This document shows positions 41,771-50,431 of a DNA stretch of 64,000 nt, one piece after another (the first letter of the stretch is position 1; every line of letters starts with the position of its first letter). This stretch comes from JBMDXB01 sp048594975. Lineage in GTDB: Bacteria > Acidobacteriota > Vicinamibacteria > Vicinamibacterales > 2-12-FULL-66-21. Made by a program: the position numbers and the translations under genes. The notes under the pieces were generated by a model. It saw only the letters and a list, made by a program, of their open reading frames with translations, made no database searches and was not told the origin of the DNA. The stretch spans positions 1-64,000 of the forward strand of contig JBMDXQ010000006.1 in NCBI GenBank assembly GCA_048594975.1, in the 5' to 3' direction.

Positions 41771-42241
41771 GTGATACTCGAGATTCGACCACCGGCCCGG
41801 CTGCTCCCGCTGGTCACGCTCATGCTGGGCGCCGCCGCCCTGTTGAGCATCCAGGCGTGCCGGCAGGGTGTGCCGGTCATCGACCCCGGCCCCGCCCCGT
41901 CGGACGCAGCCGGGACGATCAGCGGTATCGTCCGCGGCTCGGCCGGCACGTCGCCGTTCGAGGGACGCACCGTCGAGATCATCAACGTCGAAACCGGCGT
42001 CCGTGAACGGACCACGACGAGCAACACCGGGGGCTTCACCTTCAAGGTTCGTCCCGGGAAGTACCGCGTCGAGCTCGTCCTGCTCGAGGGCGAGCAGCTC
42101 GTCAAGCGGCCCGGCATCGTCAACGTGAACCGGAGCGACGTCGATGCGCACGCCGACTTCGTGGTCGGGACCAGTCGCGTCGCGCGGCCGCGGTTTGCTG
42201 CGCCCCGCGTCGACAACAGCCTGGGCCACCCCATCGCGTAG
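41771..42241 (+). CDS. Lipoprotein with carboxypeptidase-regulatory-like domain
   Basis: About 156 residues. The N-terminal hydrophobic segment LLPLVTLMLGAAALLSIQAC ends in a lipobox-type cysteine, and a prealbumin-like beta-sandwich follows: AGTISGIVRGSAG...GRTVEIINVETGVRERTTTSNTGGFTFKVRPGKYRVELVLLEGEQL. GTG at 41771 or ATG at 41822 could be the start; neither has a strong ribosome site. Predicted surface or periplasmic protein of unknown partner. Confidence 0.7.
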   Translation: MILEIRPPARLLPLVTLMLGAAALLSIQACRQGVPVIDPGPAPSDAAGTISGIVRGSAGTSPFEGRTVEIINVETGVRERTTTSNTGGFTFKVRPGKYRVELVLLEGEQLVKRPGIVNVNRSDVDAHADFVVGTSRVARPRFAAPRVDNSLGHPIA

Positions 42242-42314
42242 GGCCGGCCGCAAACCACCCGACGCGCCTTAAGCTCGCTTCGCTCGGCGGACGAGCCGAT
42301 ATACTGTCCCTCCC

Positions 42315-42428
42315 ATGTCCCACCCCGACGACGCCTCCAGCGCAGCCATGCGCCGCCGCTATGCGCTCGTGATCGTGGTCGAGGCGATCGTGCTGGCCGG
42401 CTTGTGGGCGCTCGGCCGCCTGTATTGA
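42315..42428 (+). CDS. 37-residue single-helix membrane peptide before the symporter
   Basis: ATG at 42315 to TGA at 42428. After a polar start (SHPDDASSAAMRRRY) a single helix follows (ALVIVVEAIVLAGLWALGRLY). It ends 16 bases before the sodium:solute symporter ATG, in the same direction. Three arginines before the helix predict N-in orientation. Such a tiny protein next to a transporter resembles known small accessory subunits, but no family is recognised. Confidence 0.65.
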   Translation: MSHPDDASSAAMRRRYALVIVVEAIVLAGLWALGRLY

Positions 42429-42444
42429 CAGCCGCCGCGCGCCG

Positions 42445-44187
42445 ATGCACACCGTCGACTGGCTCGTCGTCGCAGCGTACCTGCTCTGGATCGTCCACGA
42501 CGGCCTGAAGCGCACCAGGAACACCCACGAAGTGGAAGGGTACTTCCTCGCCAACCGGAGCCTGCCCTGGTGGGCCGTGGGCCTGTCGGTCATGGCGACG
42601 CAGTTGAGCGCGATCACGCTCGTCGGCACGACCGGCCAGGGCTACGCCGATGGCATGCGCTTCGTGCAGTTCTACTTCGGGCTGCCACTCGCGATGATCA
42701 TCCTGTCGGTTACGCTGGTGCCCTTCTTCCACCGGGCGCGCGTCTACACCGCGTACGAGTACCTGGAGACGCGGTTCGACCTGAAGACGCGCACGATGGC
42801 GAGCATCCTCTTCCTGCTGTCGCGAGGAATGTCGTGCGGAGCCATCATCGCGGCGCCGGCGGTGATTCTGTCGATTGTCCTCGACTGGAACCTTACCCTC
42901 ACGATCCTCGCGATCGGAGCGCCGACCGTGCTTTACACGATGCTCGGCGGCGTGCAGGCGGTCACGTGGACGGACGTCAAGCAGATGGCGGTGATCGTGG
43001 GCGGCCTGCTGGCGGCTGTCGCCGTACTCCTGATCGGGATGCCGGAGGGCATCGGTTTCGGCGACGCGCTGGAGGTCGCCGGCGCCACCGGGCGGCTGAA
43101 CGCGATCGACTTCCGGTTCGACGTGCGGCAGACCTACACGTTCTGGTCGGGCCTGCTCGGCGGTCTGTTCCTGTCGCTCTCGTACTTCGGGTGCGATCAG
43201 AGCCAGGTGCAGCGCTACCTCACCGCGCGGTCGGTGGACGAGGGGCGGCACTCGCTGCTGATGAGCGCGTACTACAAGATCCCGCTGCAGGCGCTGGTCC
43301 TGCTCACCGGCATCCTCGTCTTCGTGTTCTACCTGTTCACTCCGCCGCCGCTGCTCTTCCGGGGGGGGCACGAGGAGGCGCTGGCGCGAAGCGGCCGAGC
43401 GCCAGAGTATCAGGCGCTCGAGGCGGAGTTCGGCCGCGCGTTCGCCGCGCGGCGCCAGGCGGCGGTCACGATGACCGACGCCGCCGGCGAGGCGGAGGGG
43501 AAGGCGGCGCGCGATGCGTTCCGCGCCGCGGACGCGCAGGTCAGGGATATCCGCAGCCGCGCCGGCGCGCTTGTCGGCGCTGTGGTTGGCGACGATCGGT
43601 ATCGCGACCGTACCGGCGATACGCCGGCGCCCGACGTCAACTACGTCTTCCCGACCTTCATCACGACGAGGATGCCGATCGGCCTGGTCGGGCTGATGAT
43701 CGCGGCGATCTTCGCAGCCGCCATGTCGAGCATCGCGGCCGAGCTGAACTCGCTGGCGACCTCCACGGTCATCGACGTGTACCGGCGACTGCTGCGTCCC
43801 GCGGAATCGGACGCGCACTACCTGCGGGTGTCGAAGGCGGCGACGGCGTTCTGGGGTGGGTTCGCGTGCGTCGTGGCCAGCTTCGCAGCAGGACTGGGAT
43901 CGCTCATCGAAGTGGTCAACCGCTTCGGCTCCTTCTTCTATGGATCGCTGCTCGGTGTCTTCGTGCTGGCGGTTGCCTTCCGGCGGACGACGGGCACCGG
44001 CGCGTTCGTCGGCCTCATCGCCGGCATGACGGTGGTGCTCACGGTGGCGTTCCACCCCGCCACGACGGGCATCTCGTTCCTGTGGCAGAACCCGATCGGA
44101 GCGATCGTCGTCGTGGCAGTCGGCTTGGCCGTGAGCGCTGTCACCGTGCGCCCGGCAGCTGCAGCTGATGTGCAGCCAGGGCGGTGA
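42445..44187 (+). CDS. Sodium:solute symporter family protein
   Basis: A 580-residue SSS-family transporter with about 13 helices: WWAVGLSVMATQLSAITLVGTTGQGY is the sodium-site helix 1, and AAAMSSIAAELNSLATSTVIDVYRRL is the helix 8 signature. Between helices near residues 300 and 400 is an approximately 90-residue charged soluble insert (EEALARSGRAPEYQALEAEFGRAF...). Substrate unknown. The upstream 37-residue helix and downstream amidohydrolase hint at peptide or acyl-amino-acid uptake, but this is only proximity. Confidence 0.9.
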   Translation: MHTVDWLVVAAYLLWIVHDGLKRTRNTHEVEGYFLANRSLPWWAVGLSVMATQLSAITLVGTTGQGYADGMRFVQFYFGLPLAMIILSVTLVPFFHRARVYTAYEYLETRFDLKTRTMASILFLLSRGMSCGAIIAAPAVILSIVLDWNLTLTILAIGAPTVLYTMLGGVQAVTWTDVKQMAVIVGGLLAAVAVLLIGMPEGIGFGDALEVAGATGRLNAIDFRFDVRQTYTFWSGLLGGLFLSLSYFGCDQSQVQRYLTARSVDEGRHSLLMSAYYKIPLQALVLLTGILVFVFYLFTPPPLLFRGGHEEALARSGRAPEYQALEAEFGRAFAARRQAAVTMTDAAGEAEGKAARDAFRAADAQVRDIRSRAGALVGAVVGDDRYRDRTGDTPAPDVNYVFPTFITTRMPIGLVGLMIAAIFAAAMSSIAAELNSLATSTVIDVYRRLLRPAESDAHYLRVSKAATAFWGGFACVVASFAAGLGSLIEVVNRFGSFFYGSLLGVFVLAVAFRRTTGTGAFVGLIAGMTVVLTVAFHPATTGISFLWQNPIGAIVVVAVGLAVSAVTVRPAAAADVQPGR

Positions 44188-44367
44188 TTGACGCTGGCGT
44201 CGTGACGCTGCTGAGGACGAAGAGCGCGAAGATCCGGACCCGAGCCGTACGTCCCGCCGACGTCGTGCCGTCGTATCCGTCCCGTGTGAGCTGCAGCGGG
44301 ACTGCGCGGCGTCTGCCGATCTGCCACGCTACTCGGCGAACGTACCGCAGGGCGTAGAATACCCGCC

Positions 44368-45960
44368 ATGGCCCGCCGCGTCATCGTCGCCGCCATGCTC
44401 TCTGCCGCGGCGGTCGCCTCGCCATCCACCCAGCCGCAGCCCCGGTACGACCTGGTCATTGCCGGCGGCCGCGTCGTCGACGGTACGGGCGCGCCGGCGC
44501 GCCGCGCCGACGTGGCCGTCAGCGCCGGCCGGATTCAGGCGGTCGGGACGATCCCCCGCAGCGCGGGGCGCGAGTCGATCGACGCGAGCGGCATGATCGT
44601 CGCGCCCGGGTTCATCGACGTGCACACGCACGCCGACGCCCTCGTCGAGCAGCCGCGCGCCGAGAACTTCCTGCGCATGGGGGTCACGTCCATCGTCGTC
44701 GGCAACTGCGGCGGCTCGGCCCTGGATATCGGCGAGGCGCTGAGGAAGCTCCGAGATTACGGCGCGTCGGTGAACTTCGCCACGCTCATCGGCCACAATA
44801 CCGTGCGCGCCGCGGTCATGGGCCGGGCGCAGCGCGACCCGACCATGGGCGAGCTGGCGAAGATGAAGTCCCTCGTCTGGAAAGCGATGGTGGACGGCGC
44901 CGTCGGGTTCTCCACCGGGTTGCAGTACGTGCCCGGCACGTATTCGCGGCTCCCGGAGCTCATCGAACTGGCCCGCGTCGCCGCCAACGAGGGCGGCATC
45001 TACGCCTCGCATCTGCGCAACGAGGGCACGGCGCTCGAGGCCGCCGTCGAGGAGGCCATCCGGATCGGCGAAGCCGCCGGCGGCCGCGTGCAGATCTCGC
45101 ATCTCAAGGTCGACAGCCCGAGCCGCTGGGGGGCGAGCGCGAAGGCGCTGACGCTCATCGACGCCGCGCGCGCGAAAGGTGTGGACGTCGAGGCGGATCA
45201 GTACGCGTACACCGCGGCCAGCTCCACCCTGGGCATCCGCTTCCCCTCGTGGGCGCTCGAGGGCGGCCAGGAGAAGATCGCCGAGCGCCTCAACGACCCG
45301 GCGACGTGGGCGAAGATCAAGGCGGAGATGCGCGGGCTGCTGGCCGAACGCGGCCTCTCCGACCTATCGTTCGCGGTCGTCGCGTCCCACGCGGCGGACC
45401 CGTCGCTGAACGGCCTCTCGATGAAGCAGGTCGCGGCGAAGCTCGAAAGATCCGAGTCGCTCGATGCGCAGCTCGAGGCGGCCCGCGACATGATGCTCGC
45501 GGGCGGCGCGTCGATGGTCTACCACTTCATGTCAGACCAGGACGTGGAGCGCATCATGCGCCACCGCTTCGTCGGGATCGCCTCGGACAGCCCGGTCCTG
45601 ACGCCCGGCAGCGGCACTCCGCACCCGCGCGGCTACGGCAACAACGCGCGCGTGCTCGGGGAGTACGTCCGCCGGCGGCAGGTGATCGGGCTCGAGGAGG
45701 CCATCCGCAAGATGACGTCGCTGCCGGCCGCGCACTTCCGCTTCCGCGATCGCGGCCTGCTGGAGCGCGGCTACGCCGCCGACGTCGTGATTTTCGATGC
45801 TGGCTCCGTGACCGACAGCGCCACGTTCGAGAAGCCCCACGCCTACGCGTCGGGCTTCGTGCACGTGCTGGTCAACGGCGTCGCGGTGATCAGGAACGGC
45901 GAGCACACCGGCGCGAAGGCCGGCGTCGCGCTCGCTCACTCGTCGCCGAAGGCGAAGTAG
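44368..45960 (+). CDS. N-acyl-D-amino-acid deacylase family amidohydrolase
   Basis: A 530-residue secreted enzyme (signal MARRVIVAAMLSAAAVASP). It has the intact beta-1 metal motif GFIDVHTHADAL, then VGNCGGSALDI, the HLRNEGTALEAAVEEAIRI histidine segment, QISHLKVDS and the Asp in GIASDSPVLTPGSG...HPRGYGNNARVL. The family hydrolyses N-acyl-D-amino acids with zinc. It ends DVVIFDAGSV...NGEHTGAKAG, very like its paralog at 33836-35521, which lacks HxH. Its 3' end overlaps the convergent anti-sigma gene by 25 bases. Confidence 0.92.
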   Translation: MARRVIVAAMLSAAAVASPSTQPQPRYDLVIAGGRVVDGTGAPARRADVAVSAGRIQAVGTIPRSAGRESIDASGMIVAPGFIDVHTHADALVEQPRAENFLRMGVTSIVVGNCGGSALDIGEALRKLRDYGASVNFATLIGHNTVRAAVMGRAQRDPTMGELAKMKSLVWKAMVDGAVGFSTGLQYVPGTYSRLPELIELARVAANEGGIYASHLRNEGTALEAAVEEAIRIGEAAGGRVQISHLKVDSPSRWGASAKALTLIDAARAKGVDVEADQYAYTAASSTLGIRFPSWALEGGQEKIAERLNDPATWAKIKAEMRGLLAERGLSDLSFAVVASHAADPSLNGLSMKQVAAKLERSESLDAQLEAARDMMLAGGASMVYHFMSDQDVERIMRHRFVGIASDSPVLTPGSGTPHPRGYGNNARVLGEYVRRRQVIGLEEAIRKMTSLPAAHFRFRDRGLLERGYAADVVIFDAGSVTDSATFEKPHAYASGFVHVLVNGVAVIRNGEHTGAKAGVALAHSSPKAK

Positions 45961-46478
45961 ACGGCGAGCGGGCCGAGCAGCAGGCAGACGATGCAGGCGG
46001 CCGCGAGCAGCAGGCCGGTGCTCGTCGACGGCACGAGCGCGGAGAGCTCGACCGGCGGCAGCCGGAACGCCTCGAGCCAGTCGCCCGGCAGGCCGAGCCC
46101 TCCGAACCAGCCCGAGAACACGGGCGCCGTGATGTTGAGGAGCATCATGACCGCGGTGGCGCCGGCCACCGTGGCGGCGGCCTGCACCACGGTAATGGGT
46201 CGCGTCGCCGCGCGCGCCGCCTCCTGGCGCGCCCGCATCTGCGCACGCCACCACACGATGCCGGAGGACGGCGGATGCGCCTCCTCGGTCGACGCGCGGT
46301 GCTCCTCCAGGAGCGGAAGCGCGACGGCCACGATGTCCCGGCAGATCGGGCAGGCGCCGGCGTGCGCCCGGAGTTCGCCGCTCCACGTTTCGAGCGACGC
46401 GTCGGTCAGCGCCTCGAGCACCTCGTGCTCGCGCGCGCAGTCCACGTCGCGGCTCCTGGCCAGTTCCAGCGGATTCAC
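45936..46478 (-). CDS. Zinc-finger-type anti-sigma factor
   Basis: A 180-residue protein with a putative zinc finger near the N-terminus (RAHAGACPICRDIV, H-x3-C-x2-C) and two C-terminal helices (VQAAATVAGATAVMMLLNITAPVFSG; TGLLLAAACIVCLLLGPLAVYFAF). Start ATG overlaps the sigma factor stop by four bases, the standard co-translated sigma/anti-sigma pair. It would hold the ECF sigma factor at the membrane until a signal arrives. Confidence 0.85.
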   Translation of the reverse strand: MNPLELARSRDVDCAREHEVLEALTDASLETWSGELRAHAGACPICRDIVAVALPLLEEHRASTEEAHPPSSGIVWWRAQMRARQEAARAATRPITVVQAAATVAGATAVMMLLNITAPVFSGWFGGLGLPGDWLEAFRLPPVELSALVPSTSTGLLLAAACIVCLLLGPLAVYFAFGDE

Positions 46479-47098
46479 GCCCGTGCTCCCGCGGCTGTTC
46501 CGAGCAGGCCCGCCAGCTTGCGGCGCGCCCTGAACAGCATCAGTTTGATGCTGGTCGCCTTGATCCCCAGCACGTCCCCGATCTCCCGGTGTGACGAGCC
46601 CTGCGCAGAGGCGAGCCAGAGCAGCTGGCGCTCGCGCGGCCTCAGCTGCGCGAGCGCGCGGTGCAGGTCCGCCCGCCGCGCCGAGGCGGCAGCCAGGTCC
46701 GACCCGTCGGGCAGCGTCTCGCAGTCGCGATCGACCGGGGTGCCGCGCGTCTGCTGCCGCCGGCGGCTGTCCCGCACGAGGTTGGTCGCGATGCGGAACA
46801 GGTAGTTGCGGCGGTGCGCCTCCCCTTCGTAGTCGACGCGCGTCCGGAGGAACCGATAGTAGGTTTCCTGCAGCAGATCGTCGGCGAGGGCCGGGTCGCC
46901 GGACATCCGCGACAAGTACGCCCAGAGCGCCCGCGACGTCCTGTCGTAGAACGCCCTGAACGTATCCTCGTCCATCTCGAAGGTCACCTCCGCCTCATCG
47001 GCTGCCGCCTGCAGCCGTTCGACGTCGGAGAAGGTCAGGTCGCGTATGCTCACGCTCGTGGTGCTCCGCGAGGGACGGTTCGAGAACCGCCCCTCCAT
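46475..47098 (-). CDS. ECF RNA polymerase sigma factor
   Basis: A 207-residue sigma-70 family ECF factor. Region 2 is TFRAFYDRTSRALWAYLSRMSGDPALADDLLQETYYRFLRTR; region 4 is LRPRERQLLWLASAQGSSHREIGDVLGIKATSIKLMLFRARRKL. The ATG at 46975 would drop 41 N-terminal residues and still leave both regions, so the start is uncertain. It directs transcription of a regulon that is not identifiable here; the next genes in its operon are the anti-sigma factor downstream and a membrane protein upstream. Confidence 0.92.
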   Translation of the reverse strand: MEGRFSNRPSRSTTSVSIRDLTFSDVERLQAAADEAEVTFEMDEDTFRAFYDRTSRALWAYLSRMSGDPALADDLLQETYYRFLRTRVDYEGEAHRRNYLFRIATNLVRDSRRRQQTRGTPVDRDCETLPDGSDLAAASARRADLHRALAQLRPRERQLLWLASAQGSSHREIGDVLGIKATSIKLMLFRARRKLAGLLGTAAGARA

Positions 47099-47108
47099 TC
47101 TGGACGTG

Positions 47109-48014
47109 CTAGACGTGCGAGTCCGGTCCGGCCGTGCCGCCAGGCGCCGGCGCCGATTCGAGCAGCCCCATGTTCCGGGACAGCACGTAGGCGACCATCG
47201 ACGAGATCACGAACCCGATCCCCAGGGCGATGCCGATGGTCGCGATGGCGAACAGCGGCTGCGCCACCTCCTCAATTACCCTGCCGCTCACGAAGAGAAC
47301 GCCCAGGGCGCCCGCCACGATGACTATGCCGATCTGCACCGACCAGAGGATGCGTGATACCGGGGCGCCGAGCGGTCGCGACGGTGCCGAGGACGGCAGC
47401 AGCGGAGCGGCCTCGAGGAAGCGGCGGCCGGCCGGCGTCTGTATATACGCAAGCAGGTCCTCGTTCGACGACAGCCGGTCGAAGAGCTTCGTATGCACCT
47501 CGGTCTGCACCTTCGACTGGCGCGACCAGCGGCGCTGCTCGATCACCGTCCGGACCAGCCAGACGACGGCGCTGAGGATGAGCGTGAAGACGGCGAAGAT
47601 GGTCACGCCCTCCATCATGTTCTCCCACAGCCGCACGGCGTCGGTCGGCTGGCGCCACTCGCCCTGGTTGACCTGGACGAACTCGAGGAAATACGAGGGG
47701 CTGCGCGCGATTTCGGGGTGCTGCTTGAGGAACGCTGCGACCGCCGGGTAGGTCGCGAGGTACTCGTCGTTGGTCATCAGCGACGGGTCCAGCTTCAGGA
47801 CCCGCCCGAGCGACGGCGCGTGCCGATCGAGCAGTTCCCGGAACTCCTCGCGGACCTGCGCGGCATCGCGGGTGTCCGCGGCGGGCACCTGCAGCGGCGT
47901 GGCTGCCTGGGGCGGCGCCGGGCGTTCCTGGGCGGAGATTGGGACGGCCGCGCCCAGCACGAGGGTTGCCGCCGCTATGTAGTTGATAACTGGCCGGATA
48001 CGGGGATCGATCAT
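47109..48014 (-). CDS. Membrane protein in the sigma-factor operon
   Basis: A 301-residue protein with signal peptide (YIAAATLVLGAAVPISAQ), a ~110-residue exported domain rich in charged helices (REEFRELLDRHAPSLGRVLKLDPSLM), then three membrane helices (about 137-160, 222-246, 250-272) with a soluble loop between. It ends 10 bases before the ECF sigma gene, so it is the first gene of that operon and could be the signal sensor. No named family recognised. Confidence 0.75.
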   Translation of the reverse strand: MIDPRIRPVINYIAAATLVLGAAVPISAQERPAPPQAATPLQVPAADTRDAAQVREEFRELLDRHAPSLGRVLKLDPSLMTNDEYLATYPAVAAFLKQHPEIARSPSYFLEFVQVNQGEWRQPTDAVRLWENMMEGVTIFAVFTLILSAVVWLVRTVIEQRRWSRQSKVQTEVHTKLFDRLSSNEDLLAYIQTPAGRRFLEAAPLLPSSAPSRPLGAPVSRILWSVQIGIVIVAGALGVLFVSGRVIEEVAQPLFAIATIGIALGIGFVISSMVAYVLSRNMGLLESAPAPGGTAGPDSHV

Positions 48015-48095
48015 GGGGATTTACGCTCCTGCTACCCACTATTACGCAGGAGCGGGGGACGGGTTAACTCGGGGCTCCGCGGCCGGCCCGATTCC

Positions 48096-49214
48096 TCAAT
48101 CGAAGAGCGCCGTCACCTCGGCGCCGATGCGGCGCAGCCCCTCGCGGAGGAACTCCTCCCGCCCGCCGAGCCAGAGGCGCAAGTGGCCCTCGAGGCCGAC
48201 GTGGGCGCCCGGCACGATGAGCGTGCTCTGCCGCGTGCGGACACGCTCGGCGATCTTCACGCTGGGCACGTCCGCGTCGTAGCGCACCAGCGCGATGGCC
48301 CCGGCCTGTGGCTCGCGCCACGTCAAGCGGCCGCCGAACCCCGCGATCCACTCGCGCGCGACGGGCAGATTGTGCCCGAGGATCTCGCGGGTACGCGCGT
48401 AGCAGCGCTCGCGGTTCGCCGCCTCCACTGCCACCCGGGCGATCCGATCCGACATCTTGTTCGGTCCGATGGTCAGATAGTCGTGCTGCGACCAGCATTC
48501 GGCGACGAGCCTCTCCGGCCCGACGATCCACCCGACCCGCACGCCGGGGATGCCGTACGCCTTCGACAGGCCGCTCGTGACGACGACTCGCTCGCTCGTG
48601 CCCCAGAAACTCGTCGTCCGCGGCCGCTCGATCTCCGCCCCGAGATAGACCTCGTCGGCGATCAGCCAGGTGCCGGTGCGCTCGCAGCGGTCCACGATGC
48701 GCCCCATCGCGTCGGCGGACAGCACGGCGCCGGTCGGGTTGTTCGGGTTCGACAGATAGAGCAGCCGCGTCTTCGACGTCACGGCCCGGTCGAACTCCTC
48801 CCAGTCCGGCTCCCAGCCGGTGTCCTGGCGCAGCCGGAACGTCCGCACCGTCGCCCCCAGGCTGCGCGCGACGCCCGGCATCTGCATGTAGTTCGGCACC
48901 TCCATCGCGACCTCGTCTCCCGGGCGCAGCTGGCTCAGCGCGACCAGATAGTTCGCCTCCGAGGTGCCGTTGGTGACCTCGATCTGCTCGATGCCCGCGG
49001 CCGGATAGATTGCGGCAAGACGCTCGCGCAGCGCGATCGTGCCGTTCGACTGGCTGTACCCGAGCGGCTGGTCGAGGAACGCCTCGAGGTCGAAGCCCAT
49101 CTCGACGAGCTCGCGCAGCGTCAGCGGGCGCACGCCGCTCTCGCTCATGTCGTAGTCGACGAGGTTCTCCCAGGTCGACTGCATGCGCTCCATGGCGAAG
49201 ATTTCGATGGGCAT
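48096..49214 (-). CDS. Class I/II PLP-dependent aminotransferase
   Basis: A 372-residue fold-type I aminotransferase. Key sites: VTNGTSEANYLVAL, LLYLSNPNNPTGAVL (PLP-phosphate Asn), TWLIADEVYLGAE (Asp-x-x-Tyr) and the Schiff-base lysine in VVTSGLSKAYGIPGVRVGW near residue 223. Amino donor not predictable. ATG at 49214; the upstream threonine dehydratase is 109 bases away on the same strand. Confidence 0.92.
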   Translation of the reverse strand: MPIEIFAMERMQSTWENLVDYDMSESGVRPLTLRELVEMGFDLEAFLDQPLGYSQSNGTIALRERLAAIYPAAGIEQIEVTNGTSEANYLVALSQLRPGDEVAMEVPNYMQMPGVARSLGATVRTFRLRQDTGWEPDWEEFDRAVTSKTRLLYLSNPNNPTGAVLSADAMGRIVDRCERTGTWLIADEVYLGAEIERPRTTSFWGTSERVVVTSGLSKAYGIPGVRVGWIVGPERLVAECWSQHDYLTIGPNKMSDRIARVAVEAANRERCYARTREILGHNLPVAREWIAGFGGRLTWREPQAGAIALVRYDADVPSVKIAERVRTRQSTLIVPGAHVGLEGHLRLWLGGREEFLREGLRRIGAEVTALFD

Positions 49215-49322
49215 CTACGTATCTCGAATCCCGGTCACGTCGACAAGTGGCCGACCGCTCCACGTGTGAACAACGACACGGGTGCGTTCGCGCCTTCGTC
49301 CCGTCGTGCCGGCAGCGGACGT

Positions 49323-50303
49323 TTATCGAACCGGTTCGACGCCGGCGTGCATCGACCGCCGCAGGTCTTCCAGCCTCTCTGCCGACATGTTGCCGCCGCT
49401 GACGATCGCGACGGTCGGCCCGCCCGCTGCCGCGGCGTCGGCCAGACCGGCGAGCGCGGCGGCGACCGTGGCCGCACCGGACGGCTCCGCGACGATCTTC
49501 GCGCGCTCGAACAGCCACAGTACCGCGGCCACGATGGCGGCGTCCTCGACCGTGACGACAGCCTCGACGAACGTCTGCACGTGCGCGAACGTCATGTCGC
49601 CGGGGCGCACCGGCATCAGCCCATCGGCGACGCTCTGCGTGCGGTCGAGCGTGACCGGCCGACCGGCGTCGATTGAGGCCTTCATGGCCGCCGCGCCGGC
49701 AGGCTCGACGCCGATGATCGTCACCGCCGGCTTCACCGGCTTGATGGCGGCAGCGACGCCAGCGACGAGCCCGCCACCGCCGATGGGCACGAGCACCGCC
49801 GCGACGTCCGGCTGCTGCTGCAGGATCTCGAGGCCTGCCGTCCCCTGCCCGGCGATGATCCAGTCGTGGTCGAACGGCGGCACCATCGTGAGCCCGCGGG
49901 CGGTCGCCTCGGCCTCCGCGCGTTTCCGCCGATCCGCCGACGTCGTCCCTTCGAGGATCACCTCCGCGCCGTACGACCTCGCGCCGTCGATCTTGTTGCG
50001 CGGCGCCGTCGTCGGCATCACGACCACCGCCGGCGCGCCGAGCTGCCGCGCGGCGAGCGCCATCGCCTGCCCGTGGTTGCCGGAGGAGTAGGTAATCACT
50101 CCGCGTCGGCGCTGCTCATCGGTCAGCTGCGCGACCATGTTGAACGCGCCGCGGATCTTGAACGCGCCCGCCGGCTGGAAGTTCTCGCACTTCAGGAACA
50201 GCGGCCGGCCGGCGGCGGCCGAGACGTCGACGAGCGGAGTCACGCGCGCGATGGGGCGGATGCGTTCCGCCGCCGCGCGGATGCTATCGAGAGAAACGAC
50301 CAT
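49323..50303 (-). CDS. Threonine/serine dehydratase (PLP fold-type II)
   Basis: A 326-residue catabolic-type threonine ammonia-lyase. PLP lysine in LKCENFQPAGAFKIRGAFN (about residue 55), SSGNHGQAMALAA (phosphate/Asn-Gly loop) and GGGGLVAGVAAAI (tetraglycine). It has no C-terminal ACT regulatory domain, unlike biosynthetic IlvA, so it is likely not isoleucine-inhibited. It deaminates L-threonine or L-serine to 2-oxo acids and ammonia, and lies between a GlcD-type oxidase and an aminotransferase in one direction. Confidence 0.92.
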   Translation of the reverse strand: MVVSLDSIRAAAERIRPIARVTPLVDVSAAAGRPLFLKCENFQPAGAFKIRGAFNMVAQLTDEQRRRGVITYSSGNHGQAMALAARQLGAPAVVVMPTTAPRNKIDGARSYGAEVILEGTTSADRRKRAEAEATARGLTMVPPFDHDWIIAGQGTAGLEILQQQPDVAAVLVPIGGGGLVAGVAAAIKPVKPAVTIIGVEPAGAAAMKASIDAGRPVTLDRTQSVADGLMPVRPGDMTFAHVQTFVEAVVTVEDAAIVAAVLWLFERAKIVAEPSGAATVAAALAGLADAAAAGGPTVAIVSGGNMSAERLEDLRRSMHAGVEPVR

Positions 50304-50431
50304 GTTCCTCGCTCACTGACGCCCCGGCCCGCACCAGGTACGCGGACAGAGGCAGGACAATCACGCAGGCGCGACGGGCCCGGAGGATCACGGGGGCACC
50401 GCCGGTCGAACACCGGCGGCAACGACTCGTA

